Notes: generated from the sequence alone by a model not told the origin. DNA of 49,508 nucleotides from Prochlorococcus sp. AG-409-A19 (GCA_003216155.1 QCJH01000012.1:1-49508), one strand, 5' to 3'; counted from the first letter of the stretch, positions 17,375-27,397 are shown. Numbers and translations are program-made.

Positions 17375-19357
17375 TTATTGGTATAAATAAGTTGTTTGTC
17401 TTAGGCTGGTTTCAAGATGATCCATAAGTTTTTGAGCATCTTTAATTTTTAAGGTTCCGACTCGGATGGCTAATTCACTTGCTATGCGAAGCCTTTCAAG
17501 GATTTGTTCAGGATTATGTTCCATAGCTTTGAGTACATCTGAATTTGTATTTCCACGGACTACGTGATCAACTTGATAATTACCTTCAGGTAATAGACGA
17601 ATATTGACAGCATTTGTACTTCCAAAGAGATTGTGGAGGTTGCCCATTACTTCTTGATAGGCGCCTCCAAGAAACATGCCTATTAAGTAAGGTTCATTAT
17701 TGCGAAGTTTATGGAGTTCTAGAAGGTGTTTGACATTGCCATTGTCGATAAAATTAGAGATTTTTCCATCTGAGTCGCATGTTAAATCAGCAAAATGACC
17801 GAGTTGGGTTGGTTTTTCATCAAGTCTATGGATTGGCATGACAGGGAAGAGTTGGTTAATAGCCCATGTGTCAGGTGCTGAACGGAAAACAGATAAATTG
17901 GCGTAATAAGTGCTGGCAAGAGTCGATCGTAGTTCTTTTAGCTCCTTAGAGATGGATTCATCATCAGGGAGCATTTCAACTAGGGCCCGAGCACATGACC
18001 ATGTGAGCTTTTCTGCGATTGCACGTTCGGTTAGGTCTAGATAACCCAATCGAAATGCCGAGAGCGCATCATTTTTGAACTTCACAGCGTCGTTCCAGGC
18101 CTCTTGGAGTTGCCTGGAATCGACGTTTTTATCTTTTGAGAGTGTATGTATAGCTTGTAATGTCTGACGTAAGTTGTGAACGATAAGAGATTCCTCTTCT
18201 TTGGGTGAGGGGATAACATCAGGCACTGCGTTTGTCCCTAGGACATTGAATACCAGCACGGAACAATGGCTGGCGATTGCGCGACCACTTTCACTAACGA
18301 GTGTAGGTACTGGAATATCATTAGATTCACAACACTCCTTGATGGTGGCTACTACATCATTTGCATAGTTTTGAAGTGAGTAATTTGTTGATGTATGTGA
18401 TGAAGTACGGCTGCCGTCATAGTCGACTCCAAGACCACCACCTACATCTAAATAGCCCATAGGAGCTCCTAGTCTCTTCAGCTCAACATATATTTGGCCT
18501 GCTTCTTGCAAGGCATCTTTTAGAATTGCAATATCATTGATTTGGCTACCTAGATGGAAATGAAGTAGGCGTAGATCTTGGAGAAGGTTTGCTGTTTTTA
18601 GCTTTTCGATTGTTGTAAGAATATCTGGAATTGATAGTCCGAACTTTGCAGTTGCGCCTACTGAGCTACTCCAACGCCCACTGCTTCTACTAGCAAGTTT
18701 TGCTCGTATACCTATTAAAGGGGCGGCTTTGAGTTCATTGCTTGCTTTGATAATGCGTTCTATTTCATCTGTTTGTTCAATAACAACTATTGGTTGCCTT
18801 CCGAGACATCGAGCTAAGATTGCTGTCTCTATATAGCGTTGGTCTTTATAGCCATTGCAAATAAGCAGTGCTCTTGGGTTCTCTAATAAAGAGAGAGCGA
18901 TTAGGAGTTCTGCTTTGCTGCCTGCTTCGAGTCCAAAATGCCATTGACGTCCAAAACTAACTAATTCTTCGATGACGTGGCGTTGCTGGTTGCATTTGAC
19001 AGGGAAAACACCTTGATAACGGCCTGGATAATTGTATTGAATGCGAGCTGTATCAAATGCTTCGTGAAGTCTTACTAGCCTGTCTTCTAGGATTTCATCA
19101 AAGCGAATTAATAAAGGTAGGCCTAGATTTCGTCCTTCCAACCCTTTGACCAGGTCTATGAGGTCAATACTTCCTTCCCCTGTTCCATGGGGTTGTACGC
19201 AGATATGCCCTTTGTTGTTTATTTCGAAATATGGGTTTCCCCAACGTTTTAATGCATATAGAGAGCTGCTTTTCATGATTGACCAATCGTTCTTAGAAGT
19301 AGAAAGATCAGCTTTTTCCTTATTTGAAGGGGTGGAATTAGAAAGCACTATGCACAA
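17375..19357 (-). CDS. speA: Biosynthetic arginine decarboxylase
   Basis: About 660 residues, the length of SpeA, which decarboxylates arginine to agmatine as the first step to putrescine and spermidine. The alanine-racemase-like barrel starts with the PLP lysine in YQGVFPVKCNQQ (K121) and continues with FHLGSQI, the glycine-rich YLDVGGGLGVDYDGS and the C-terminal PDTWAINQLFPVMPIHRLDE. The start is uncertain: TTG at 19357 and GTG at 19348 are in frame, while the next ATG (19276) lies inside the conserved YALKRWGNPYF region and is probably too late. The gene is divergent from ndk. Confidence 0.97.
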   Translation of the reverse strand: MCIVLSNSTPSNKEKADLSTSKNDWSIMKSSSLYALKRWGNPYFEINNKGHICVQPHGTGEGSIDLIDLVKGLEGRNLGLPLLIRFDEILEDRLVRLHEAFDTARIQYNYPGRYQGVFPVKCNQQRHVIEELVSFGRQWHFGLEAGSKAELLIALSLLENPRALLICNGYKDQRYIETAILARCLGRQPIVVIEQTDEIERIIKASNELKAAPLIGIRAKLASRSSGRWSSSVGATAKFGLSIPDILTTIEKLKTANLLQDLRLLHFHLGSQINDIAILKDALQEAGQIYVELKRLGAPMGYLDVGGGLGVDYDGSRTSSHTSTNYSLQNYANDVVATIKECCESNDIPVPTLVSESGRAIASHCSVLVFNVLGTNAVPDVIPSPKEEESLIVHNLRQTLQAIHTLSKDKNVDSRQLQEAWNDAVKFKNDALSAFRLGYLDLTERAIAEKLTWSCARALVEMLPDDESISKELKELRSTLASTYYANLSVFRSAPDTWAINQLFPVMPIHRLDEKPTQLGHFADLTCDSDGKISNFIDNGNVKHLLELHKLRNNEPYLIGMFLGGAYQEVMGNLHNLFGSTNAVNIRLLPEGNYQVDHVVRGNTNSDVLKAMEHNPEQILERLRIASELAIRVGTLKIKDAQKLMDHLETSLRQTTYLYQ

Positions 19358-19473
19358 CCATTAAAAGGGTATAGACGGAAATCTAAGGACCGTTGGATCA
19401 GCTGCCAGTGTTGTGCTTGCCAATTGGGTAGGTCACCTATGACTATTAAAGACGTTTTGATTTTATTAATTCA

Positions 19474-19932
19474 ATGGCTGCCGAACGGACGTTTCTTGCT
19501 ATCAAGCCCGACGGTGTGCAACGAGGCTTAGTCGGCGAGATCCTGGGACGTTTTGAACGTAAGGGTTTTAAGTTGGTTGGACTAAAGCAGCTCACTCCAA
19601 GCCGTGAGCTAGCTGAGAAGCACTATGGTGTGCATTCTGAACGTCCATTTTTTAAAGGCTTAGTCGATTTTATTACTAGCGGCCCAGTTGTGGCGATGGT
19701 TTGGGAAGGGGAGGGTGTTATTTCGAGTGCGCGTAAGTTAATTGGTGCCACGAAGCCATTAGAGGCAGAACCTGGAACGATCCGTGGGGATTTGGGTGTG
19801 AATATTGGCCGGAATGTGATTCATGGCTCGGATGGACCTGAAACCGCTATTTTTGAGATTGGACTTTGGTTTACTTCAGGGGAATTAAACGAATGGATAC
19901 CTTCTGATCAATCGTGGAGAGTCGAGAACTAA
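19474..19932 (+). CDS. ndk: Nucleoside diphosphate kinase
   Basis: 152 residues, the usual length. The protein transfers the terminal phosphate of ATP to NDPs through a phospho-histidine. The substrate-binding [13 protein letters not shown] lies at 11-23 and the active-site block NVIHGSDG contains H117. It is a single gene with its own strong terminator, divergent from speA. Confidence 0.98.
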   Translation: MAAERTFLAIKPDGVQRGLVGEILGRFERKGFKLVGLKQLTPSRELAEKHYGVHSERPFFKGLVDFITSGPVVAMVWEGEGVISSARKLIGATKPLEAEPGTIRGDLGVNIGRNVIHGSDGPETAIFEIGLWFTSGELNEWIPSDQSWRVEN

Positions 19933-19963
19933 TTCTCCGATTGATTGTGGAGTTACTACTATT

Positions 19964-20000
19964 AATCCCACGAGTATGAATATTTCTGGTGGGATTTTTT
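19964..20000 (+). terminator. Rho-independent terminator of ndk
   Basis: A perfect 8-bp stem, AATCCCAC (19964-19971) with GTGGGATT (19989-19996), encloses a 17-nt loop and runs straight into a six-T tract (19995-20000). It begins about 30 nt after the ndk stop. The opposing thiO gene ends at 20033. Confidence 0.85.
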
Positions 20001-20032
20001 AATTCTTTGGGTGAATTTCTTAAGAGCATTCT

Positions 20033-21127
20033 TCAGAACCGATTCCAGTGAAAAGCTTTTAAAAGCTTTTTTTCTTCTTTCGGGAGAGTGATGTTACAGA
20101 TCTTTTTTGACAATATTTCCGCAGTGATTGCTGCTAACAGAACACCGTTGCGATGGTGTCCTGTCGCGAGCCAAAGTCCTTTTAGCTTGGAAGGTCCTAA
20201 CAGTGGATTTTGGTCAGGTGAACATGGTCTAAACCCCCACCATCGTTCCATGGGAGGCCATTTACTTGCCGTTGGAAGAAGTGATTTAATTCCGGCTTGA
20301 AGTTCACGTTGCCCACAAGGAGTAAGGCCTTGCTTAAAGCCAGAGCTTTCGCTGGTAGCACCAACAATTATTAGGCCATCTTCTCGAGGAACTAAATAGG
20401 TTCCTGGTCCAAAAACCACACGCTTTAAGGCATTTTTAGGTCCTTGTAGAGATAACATTTGACCTTTTATTGGAGTAATTGGAAGATCTTTAAGGAGTTG
20501 TCCACTCCAAGCCCCGCTACAAAGAACTGCCGTTTGTGCTTTAAGGGTTTTTTCTTTTCCTTCGGCATTGCGAATATGAATTCCTTTAAGACATTGGCTT
20601 TGATCTATTAATTCCAGTACTTCAACTCCTTCTTGAAAATGGACTCCAAGTAGCACGCAAGCTTTCTCTAATGCGCGCATTAGTCTTCGACGATTATCAA
20701 TTTGCCCATCTTGTTCGAAGAGGAGCCCTCCTTGCCATTTGTTTGCGATGCCTGGTACTTCGATTTCTAATTCTTTTCGATTAAGTAATTGGCCAAATTC
20801 AGAGGTTGCATAACTATCACATTCATGAGGATCTAGGAAAGGAACAACAATCCCGCAAGGTCTTAGTCCACAGTGAATGTCACTGTCGTTTTCTATTTGT
20901 TGAACCCATTTAGGTATTCGTTTTAGGCTGAGTTGCCCGAGCTGTAGTAAATCACCTTTTAATCCTTCAGCATGAGGGGCAAGCATTCCTGCTGCTACGA
21001 ACCCTGCGGCTTCATTTCGGTTTCTGCTTAGGACCTCTACCGTTTTGCCTTGGCGTGCAAGCTCATGTGCAATGGCAAGCCCAATAAGCCCCCCACCCAG
21101 TATCAGTACCCGTTCTGAGGTCGCCAA
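20033..21127 (-). CDS. thiO: Glycine oxidase ThiO-type FAD-dependent oxidoreductase
   Basis: 364 residues of the DAO family. The Rossmann FAD motif is at the N terminus (ILGGGLIGLAIAHELARQG, from residue 9), followed by VAAGMLAPHAEG, typical of ThiO, and a C-terminal WWGFRPCSPDQNPLLG and ATGHHRNGVLLA. ThiO oxidises glycine to the iminoglycine used in thiazole formation for thiamine. The only in-frame start near the Rossmann fold is a TTG. No other thiamine gene is adjacent. A different amine oxidase specificity is possible but the ThiO-like blocks are good. It is divergent from gatB. Confidence 0.87.
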   Translation of the reverse strand: MATSERVLILGGGLIGLAIAHELARQGKTVEVLSRNRNEAAGFVAAGMLAPHAEGLKGDLLQLGQLSLKRIPKWVQQIENDSDIHCGLRPCGIVVPFLDPHECDSYATSEFGQLLNRKELEIEVPGIANKWQGGLLFEQDGQIDNRRRLMRALEKACVLLGVHFQEGVEVLELIDQSQCLKGIHIRNAEGKEKTLKAQTAVLCSGAWSGQLLKDLPITPIKGQMLSLQGPKNALKRVVFGPGTYLVPREDGLIIVGATSESSGFKQGLTPCGQRELQAGIKSLLPTASKWPPMERWWGFRPCSPDQNPLLGPSKLKGLWLATGHHRNGVLLAAITAEILSKKICNITLPKEEKKLLKAFHWNRF

Positions 21128-21235
21128 AAAGAATCACGCTAGATGTGCTCATCTTGACGCTAAGTGTTTCAGTTGAAGTAGGGGTCGATATCTGCGTGGT
21201 ATTTCCATAGGATTTAGGAATCTATTTAGAAATTG

Positions 21236-22717
21236 ATGTCACCCGTTGATGCCCCTTGGGAAGCTGTGATTGGCTTAGAGACTCATGTTCAGTTAGGTAC
21301 TAAAAGTAAGATTTTTACTTCTGCTTCCACTGCTTTTGGGGATGACCCCAATACGCATATTGATCCTGTGGTTTGTGGTCTTCCTGGCACCCTGCCTGTT
21401 TTGAATCAAAAGGTTCTCGAATATGCTGTGAAAGCAGCAATGGCATTAAATCTGAATATTGCTAGCCACAGTAAATTTGACCGTAAGCAGTATTTCTATC
21501 CTGATTTACCTAAGAATTATCAGATCTCTCAATATGATGAGCCAATTGCTGAGGAAGGTTGGATTGAGGTCGAGGTAGCAGAGAAGGGGAAGGAAACTTA
21601 TTTAAAAAAGATTGGCATTGAGCGTCTTCATATGGAAGAAGATGCTGGCAAGTTGGTGCATGGAGGTAGCGATCGCCTTGCAGGTTCGACTCATTCACTG
21701 GTCGATTACAACAGGGCTGGTGTTGCCTTAGCAGAGATTGTTAGTAAACCAGACTTGCGTACTGGAAGAGAGGCCGCAGAGTATGCATCGGAGATAAGAA
21801 GAATCATGCGTTATTTGGGCGTCTCTGATGGAAATATGCAGGAGGGATCTTTGCGTTGTGATGTAAATATTTCAGTTAGGCGAGGATGCGATGCACCATT
21901 TGGTACGAAGGTTGAAATAAAGAATATGAACTCCTTTTCAGCTATTCAAAAGGCTTGTGAATACGAGATTAAACGACAGATTAAGGCTTATGAAAGTGGG
22001 AATTCTGTTATACAGGAAACTCGCTTATGGGATGAAGCTAAGCAATTGACTAAGAGTATGCGTGGTAAAGAGGGTGCTAGTGATTATCGTTATTTCCCAG
22101 ACCCAGATCTTGGTCCAATTGAAATAAGTATTGAACAAAGAGATTGTTGGGAATCTGAGTTGCCTGAACTGCCAGCAGCTAAGCGAAAGCGCTATGTACA
22201 AGAACTTTCTCTTTCTGCTTATGACGCAAGAGTATTAACTGATGAAAGAGCTATGGCCGAATATTTTGAAAATACAGTTGATGCAGGAGCTGATGCAAAG
22301 GTGGCTGCTAATTGGATTCAGGGTGATATAGCGGCTTATGTTAATGCTAATCATTTATCATATAAAACCTTATTATTGCGACCATCTCAATTAGCTGAGA
22401 TGGTCGAATTAATTGAACTTGGTAAGATTAGTGGAAAGATTGCAAAAGATATTTTGCCAGAATTACTGAAAAATGGTGGTTCACCGAAATCTATAGTTGA
22501 TACTCGTGGCCTTGGTATGATTAGTGACCCAGGAACGATTTCAAAGCTTGTTGAGGAGTTGCTGATTACTTATCCAGATGAAGTAGCTGCTTTTCGAGAA
22601 GGTAAGAATAAACTCCAAGGTTTTTTCATAGGTCAGTTAATGAAAAAGACGGGTGGTAAGGTTGATCCAAAACTGGCTAATCAGTTGCTTCTTCAAAAGC
22701 TTAAGGAGGTTGATTAA
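21236..22717 (+). CDS. gatB: Aspartyl/glutamyl-tRNA amidotransferase subunit B
   Basis: About 493 residues. GatB is the tRNA-binding and kinase-type subunit of the GatCAB complex that makes Gln-tRNA(Gln) (and Asn-tRNA) from mischarged precursors. Clear blocks are WEAVIGLETHVQLGTKSKIF at the N terminus, the signature DYNRAGVALAEIVSKPDLRT, and YRYFPDPDLGP. The last 150 residues form the Yqey-like tail, ending QLMKKTGGKVDPKLANQLL. I set the start at ATG 21236; an in-frame TTG sits immediately before it. The 3' end is 1 nt from that of the convergent coaE. Confidence 0.98.
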   Translation: MSPVDAPWEAVIGLETHVQLGTKSKIFTSASTAFGDDPNTHIDPVVCGLPGTLPVLNQKVLEYAVKAAMALNLNIASHSKFDRKQYFYPDLPKNYQISQYDEPIAEEGWIEVEVAEKGKETYLKKIGIERLHMEEDAGKLVHGGSDRLAGSTHSLVDYNRAGVALAEIVSKPDLRTGREAAEYASEIRRIMRYLGVSDGNMQEGSLRCDVNISVRRGCDAPFGTKVEIKNMNSFSAIQKACEYEIKRQIKAYESGNSVIQETRLWDEAKQLTKSMRGKEGASDYRYFPDPDLGPIEISIEQRDCWESELPELPAAKRKRYVQELSLSAYDARVLTDERAMAEYFENTVDAGADAKVAANWIQGDIAAYVNANHLSYKTLLLRPSQLAEMVELIELGKISGKIAKDILPELLKNGGSPKSIVDTRGLGMISDPGTISKLVEELLITYPDEVAAFREGKNKLQGFFIGQLMKKTGGKVDPKLANQLLLQKLKEVD

Positions 22718-22718
22718 G

Positions 22719-23351
22719 TCACAACAATCTTTTGACTTGCTCTAGATAAGCTTGGGTATTTCCACTATTATCTATTACAAAATCACAAAGCTTGCGCTTA
22801 ATACTAAGGGGCCATTGTGAAGCGATTCGCGCTTGTGCTTCTTGCTTGGTAATTCCATCTCGTTTCATAAGTCTTTTGCGTTGTTGCACTTCCGTGCAAT
22901 CCACTAGCCAGATTTCACTGCAAAGCCCTGTAAGCTTTGCTTCAAAAAGAAGTGGGACTATAAGAACCACAATCGGTTCATTTTTTAGCAACTGGATTTC
23001 TTGATTGATTCGTTTGATGATTAGAGGATGAAGTAGGTTCTCTATCCATTTACGTGCTTTCGGATCATTAAAGATTAATTTGCTTAAGGCTGATCGGTCT
23101 ATTGAGGTTGTCTCATTTTTTTTAGTGATTGCATGACCAAAATGCTGAAGAACTATTTGCGTACTTTGATGCCCAGAGGCGAGAAGTTCTCGTGCATATA
23201 TATCAGCATCCAATGTTGGCAGGTTGAGCTTTTCAGTTAAGAAACTACCAACGATGCTTTTACCAGTTGCAATGCCACCGGTAAGTCCTATACGACGCTG
23301 TGGACCCGGCCAACGTGGAAGTGTGTGTAAGTTATGCATTTTTATAGTCAT
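22719..23351 (-). CDS. coaE: Dephospho-CoA kinase
   Basis: 210 residues, typical of CoaE, which phosphorylates the 3'-OH of dephospho-CoA in the last step of CoA synthesis. The P-loop is GLTGGIATGKS (residues 22-32), followed by LDADIYARELL with the conserved aspartate pair, and VLIVPLLFEAKL in the lid region. The ATG at 23351 has an alternative ATG four codons later. It is divergent from argJ with only 35 nt between them, so the two promoters overlap. Confidence 0.97.
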   Translation of the reverse strand: MTIKMHNLHTLPRWPGPQRRIGLTGGIATGKSIVGSFLTEKLNLPTLDADIYARELLASGHQSTQIVLQHFGHAITKKNETTSIDRSALSKLIFNDPKARKWIENLLHPLIIKRINQEIQLLKNEPIVVLIVPLLFEAKLTGLCSEIWLVDCTEVQQRKRLMKRDGITKQEAQARIASQWPLSIKRKLCDFVIDNSGNTQAYLEQVKRLL

Positions 23352-23386
23352 ACCGCAAGATGGGATGAATTGATTTTTGTAAGGCC

Positions 23387-24628
23387 GTGACTGATTCGGC
23401 TCCTTTTTTATGGTCCACTATTTCGGGAGGCATCACTGTGCCTACGGGCTTTCAGGCAGCTGGTATCAAAGCTGGTTTGAAAACTTCTGGCAAGTTGGAC
23501 CTTGCGCTTGTGCTTGCTCCTGAGGGAGCTGTATGTGCAGGCACTTTTACTAGGTCTTTAATGCGGGCTGCTTGCGTTGATATTTGCACTGAACGGTTGC
23601 AAAGCTCTTCAGGACACTGTAGAGCCGTACTTATTAATTCTGGACAAGCTAATGCTTGTACTGGTGAATATGGTTTGATTGATACTTTAAAAGCTACGCA
23701 AGTATTAGCAGATTTACTTGGATTAAATGTTGAAGAGGTGCTGATGTGCTCTACAGGAGTGATCGGGGTACCAATTGAGATGGATCGGCTGTTGCAAGGT
23801 CTTGAAGTGTTAGTCAAGGAGTTGAATACTCAAGGTGGTTCATTGGCCGCGGAGGCGATTCTTACGACAGACTTGGTCCAGAAGGAGTGTGCTTTAGAAG
23901 CTGATTTGGGCGGTCGGCGGGTACGTCTAGGTGGAATGGCTAAAGGATCAGGGATGATCCATCCTGATATGGCAACAATGCTTGGGTATTTAAGTTGTGA
24001 TGTTGGTGTACCAGCAGAGGTTTGGTTGCCAATGATTCAACGTTCTGTTGATTCTTCTTTTAATGCGATCACAGTGGATGGTGATACCAGTACCAATGAT
24101 TTATTTCTTGGCTTTGCAGCTGGGGAACCTTTGGGCTCCGATTATTGGGATGCTCTAGAGACAGGAGTGAAGAGTGTTACTCAAAATTTGGCTAAGGCTA
24201 TTGCTCGTGATGGGGAAGGAGCAACTTGCTTACTTGAGGTGGAGGTAGAAGGAGTTGAGTGTGAAGAGGAAGCACGCTTGATAGCACGCACGATTTGTGG
24301 TTCTGCTTTAGTTAAGACAGCAGTTCATGGGTGCGATCCCAATTGGGGACGAATAGTGGCAGCTGCTGGTAGGGCAGGCGTGAGTTTCAATCCAGAAGAT
24401 TTAGAGCTCTGGATTGGACCTTTTCAGTTAATCAAGGGAGGAAAACCTTTGGCTTTTAGTCAGCTGGCAGTATCTAGATTTATCAAGGATCGTATTGATA
24501 GTCCTTATTTAGATGGAGATACTGTGCCTATTCGATTGATTGTGGGCTCTGGGCATGGAAGTGCTATCGCCTGGGGTTGTGATCTCTCAGATGAATACGT
24601 AAGGATAAATGCCGATTATACTACGTAA
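23387..24628 (+). CDS. argJ: Bifunctional ornithine acetyltransferase / N-acetylglutamate synthase
   Basis: 413 residues, normal for ArgJ. The enzyme recycles the acetyl group from N-acetylornithine to glutamate in arginine synthesis. It cleaves itself before a threonine nucleophile; the block KGSGMIHPDMATMLGYL is present with T197. Other family blocks are VLINSGQANACTG and CDPNWGRIVAAAGRAG. The start codon is GTG at 23387. Together with speA it places arginine synthesis and use close together, but the genes are not in one operon. Confidence 0.97.
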   Translation: MTDSAPFLWSTISGGITVPTGFQAAGIKAGLKTSGKLDLALVLAPEGAVCAGTFTRSLMRAACVDICTERLQSSSGHCRAVLINSGQANACTGEYGLIDTLKATQVLADLLGLNVEEVLMCSTGVIGVPIEMDRLLQGLEVLVKELNTQGGSLAAEAILTTDLVQKECALEADLGGRRVRLGGMAKGSGMIHPDMATMLGYLSCDVGVPAEVWLPMIQRSVDSSFNAITVDGDTSTNDLFLGFAAGEPLGSDYWDALETGVKSVTQNLAKAIARDGEGATCLLEVEVEGVECEEEARLIARTICGSALVKTAVHGCDPNWGRIVAAAGRAGVSFNPEDLELWIGPFQLIKGGKPLAFSQLAVSRFIKDRIDSPYLDGDTVPIRLIVGSGHGSAIAWGCDLSDEYVRINADYTT

Positions 24629-24794
24629 GCTGGGATCGATCGTGCAGGAAGGGGTTTGACAGGTATTTCTTGTCTTGCACTAGCTTTATAGCCCTTGGTT
24701 TAAACATCTTCATTCCTCAACAAGTATAAGATTGATTTATATTTTTTGGCTTTCACTAGGGGGGAGTATTTTCTTAGTCTTACCCAGGCGAGTT

Positions 24795-25022
24795 CTAGTT
24801 CAATGGTTTTTCTGTCTTCAGCTTTTCCTGGAGTTGTCTCGCCATTGTTAGACGTCCAACTTCTAAAACATTCAAAGTATCTTTGTGCATTCGAATTTGA
24901 GTGTCCGCCACTCGTAGGCCATGCACCAATTTTCTTGATGCTTCTTCTAGTGAGTTGAAGTCGTATCGTTTGCCTTCAAATTCGAATGTAGGACCATTTT
25001 TTGAGTCCGTTGAGTCAGTCAT
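24795..25022 (-). CDS. Small conserved-type hypothetical protein, 75 aa (DUF6447-like)
   Basis: A 75-residue hydrophilic protein. After a polar leader it reads FEFEGKRYDFNSLEEASR and then a helical segment with DTQIRMHKDTLNVLEVGRL; the pattern of a short beta hairpin and one long helix resembles the small DUF6447 family, from memory. ATG start. Composition and strand argue for a real gene rather than a shadow of the overlapping plus-strand frame, which lacks protein character. It lies tail to tail with argJ. No function is known to me. Confidence 0.7.
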   Translation of the reverse strand: MTDSTDSKNGPTFEFEGKRYDFNSLEEASRKLVHGLRVADTQIRMHKDTLNVLEVGRLTMARQLQEKLKTEKPLN

Positions 25023-25101
25023 GGTGTTTTCAAAAAGTTGATAAGTTAGTAGTTGAGATCGTAAACGCTTGCTCTAAAGCTGAGCTAATAGCAATAAGAT
25101 C

Positions 25102-26120
25102 CTAGAATTGCTTGTTTTGATTGAGGCCTAAGAGGCTTTCATGCTTGTCGTCAGAAGGTATAAACCCTCCAAAATTGGTTAGTTCGAAAGCTCCAAAAAT
25201 AATTGCTTTTTGATGAATTGATATCGACAGAGGAGTTGGCAGTTTCTAATCCAATGCCAAGATGAAATTCTGCAGTGTCTGCCATTGATTGGATTGCTTC
25301 TCAGCGGATCGAATGGTCGGCTATGGGAGTGCTGTCTTGCTCAAACAGTTCAGTTAAGTCATCTGACAAGAATCCTTCTGTAAATAGCTGATCTGTAGCT
25401 TGCGGATTGATTTCTCCAGCCAAGGTGAAGTGGGTAATACTCCTTGTTGTGAGAAGGTTGCTTCTACAAAGCTTCCGCTATTTCTATGGGTGGTTTGATA
25501 GCTACCACTAGCATCGACGTTATTTCCAGCGATGGTTTGATCTGTTGCTTGAGCATTGAGAGCAATGCTGCTAAGCCTGTGCTGAATTAGTGCTGATAGT
25601 TCACCGTCAAAGGTGATGCCATCAGAATTGGCGTCAATCCAAATTTGAATATTGCTGAATTGTTGGTCAGTTGCATCGATTAGTTGATCGTGATAGCTAT
25701 CGAAACTTGCGAGTGCCTCGAGTGAAGTTGAGCAGTTCAGTCCATTGAAGTGTTTCGAGAAGACTTCACTCATGTCTTCTATTTAGCCACTGCTATCAAG
25801 GTCAAAGACCAGTAAGCCATCATTGGGTCCTACCCAGCCTGTGACTTCCAGCGTTCCATCAATATCAACAACAAAATGAACTCCTGCATTGAAGTTCAAC
25901 AGTTCAATGCCATTGCCATCTCCATTAAAAATCAGTGGAGCATTGCATCGCAGCTGTTCTCATATCAAGCGATGGTTTCGTCTTTTATAGAAGCAGAAAC
26001 GATATCTAAATCCCCGTCTCTATTCATGTCACCTAAATGAACGTGTCAGGTACCCGCTGCACTGGTGGCGATATCAGCTGCGGACCAAGAAGGATTGGAG
26101 AAATATTCTTGTATTTATTG
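25102..26120 (-). pseudogene. Decayed VCBS-repeat / calcium-binding surface protein gene
   Basis: The minus strand carries consecutive pieces of a large secreted-protein family, broken by stops and frame changes. In order from 26120: NPSWSAADIATSAAG, TGA, HVHLGDMNRDGDLDIVSAS (a VCBS/FG-GAP repeat), a TGA where IAWYEN would be expected, then in another frame PLIFNGDGNGIELLNF and GWVGPNDGLLVFDLDSSG, a TAA, and IDATDQQFSNIQIWIDANSD. A longest open piece of 139 codons (25354-25773) is not an independent gene. After a further frame change comes LAGEINPQATDQLFTEGFL, a TGA at 25301-25303, MADTAEFHLGIGLETANSS, and a last frame change to FGAFELTNFGGFIPSDD ending in TAG at 25102-25104. This is the degraded C-terminal end of a repetitive calcium-binding or adhesin-like protein. 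Confidence 0.85.
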
Positions 26121-26290
26121 GGCTTAGATCTAAATGATCTAACTTTGGAAGGAATAATCTTGTATTAAACATTCGTATTAATATAATTTACCTATTGTTT
26201 TCTATAAGCTTCATCAATAGAGCTATCAATGCTTTGCTATCTATAGCCAAGAAAAATAAAATAAGAATATCATTTTTAGAGGAATTCCCC

Positions 26291-26497
26291 TCAAAGTTTT
26301 TTGTTAAAGATCTTTTCTAGTTGTTTTTTTCTAAGATCAATTAATTTCCCTTCATCTGGCAGATTCTTTCCCCTACCATTGTTGATTGTCATCCCAATCC
26401 ACCAAACCTGTAGGCATATGAATAAAAGTCCCACCACAAATAAAGCAAGGAAACCATTGTTCATATTTTCGATTTGCGACAAAAGATATTTCAGCAT
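26291..26497 (-). CDS. Small predicted membrane protein, 68 aa
   Basis: A single hydrophobic segment of about 22 residues (FLALFVVGLLFICLQVWWIG, roughly 17-36) is followed by a basic cytoplasmic-type tail ending LRKKQLEKIFNKKL. The layout is that of a one-pass membrane peptide. ATG start; no clear Shine-Dalgarno. The opposite strand is also open here but gives an implausible cysteine- and proline-rich product. No family recognised. It sits between the decayed surface-protein gene and the sulfotransferase. Confidence 0.5.
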   Translation of the reverse strand: MLKYLLSQIENMNNGFLALFVVGLLFICLQVWWIGMTINNGRGKNLPDEGKLIDLRKKQLEKIFNKKL

Positions 26498-26575
26498 TAA
26501 TGCATAGTTTAATTCACTCTAACGACTGAAGAGAGAAAACCAGATTCTAATTCAAAGGTGTAATGAATTAACTCT

Positions 26576-27391
26576 TTAGCTATGCATAATGTCAAGAGGA
26601 ACTCCTGGAAACTTATGTATTGCTTGAAAGCAATACTCTCTAAGGCTTAATATCTCAGCCTGAGGAATATTCATTGATGCTCCTTTTATCTGCAGTTCAG
26701 ATTCAGAGGTGAATTTAGGCTCATTCGATCTTTTAATATCTATAGCATTGCATACGCTTTTGATACTCTCAGCATAATTTATAAGTATTTTATCATAGTT
26801 GATCAAAGTCACTGAGTTCGTATTTTTTGCGTATTGACATGCAGCTGAAACATGATTCGCCCAACGTTCAAAATATGAGTGATAGTTTTGCATTTGGTAT
26901 CTTTGCGATCTTCCAGAGGGAATATGGCAAGCCAATTCTAAGGGTGTTTTTGTATTGGGCCCTTCAAAGTAATTTTGGCTTTTCATAAATTTCCAAAAGG
27001 AAATAAATACATCTACAGGATTTCTATATATATAGATAATCTTCAGTGCCTTAGGTGGAGCTTTCCCTAATATATCTAATGGGAAGTGGGACTTTATAAT
27101 ATTGCTTGCACACATATACCTAGAATGTTTGTTAATGCGACTCAAACTATTAAAAAAACTATGCACTTCCTTTGCATCGAAGAAATTCACAAAAGCACCT
27201 AATGGAACATAGTCAAAATTCAGAACCGATGAACTGTATTGTGTACATCTAGCTATTGAGTTAATCAGAAAATGTGTGCCACTTCGTTCGTGTGAACAAA
27301 CCATTAGAAGATTATTTATTTGACTAGAGACAATCAACCCATTCTTTAATTGATATTCCAGTGTAATTTCTTCAGTGTGAGATCTCATCAT
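26576..27391 (-). CDS. Sulfotransferase-family protein
   Basis: About 271 residues. The PAPS-binding 5' loop HERSGTHFLINSIA (about 34-47) and the 3'-phosphate block IYIYRNPVDVFISFWKF (about 119-135) are both good, and the IIKSHFP segment between them carries the likely catalytic-base histidine. Family members move a sulfuryl group from PAPS to a sugar, lipid, protein or small molecule; the acceptor is not predictable. No signal peptide or membrane anchor, so it is probably cytoplasmic. I prefer the ATG at 27391 (another ATG follows at once); a TTG two codons upstream is possible. It stands at the edge of the surface-modification cluster. Confidence 0.88.
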   Translation of the reverse strand: MMRSHTEEITLEYQLKNGLIVSSQINNLLMVCSHERSGTHFLINSIARCTQYSSSVLNFDYVPLGAFVNFFDAKEVHSFFNSLSRINKHSRYMCASNIIKSHFPLDILGKAPPKALKIIYIYRNPVDVFISFWKFMKSQNYFEGPNTKTPLELACHIPSGRSQRYQMQNYHSYFERWANHVSAACQYAKNTNSVTLINYDKILINYAESIKSVCNAIDIKRSNEPKFTSESELQIKGASMNIPQAEILSLREYCFQAIHKFPGVPLDIMHS

Positions 27392-27397
27392 TGCCAA

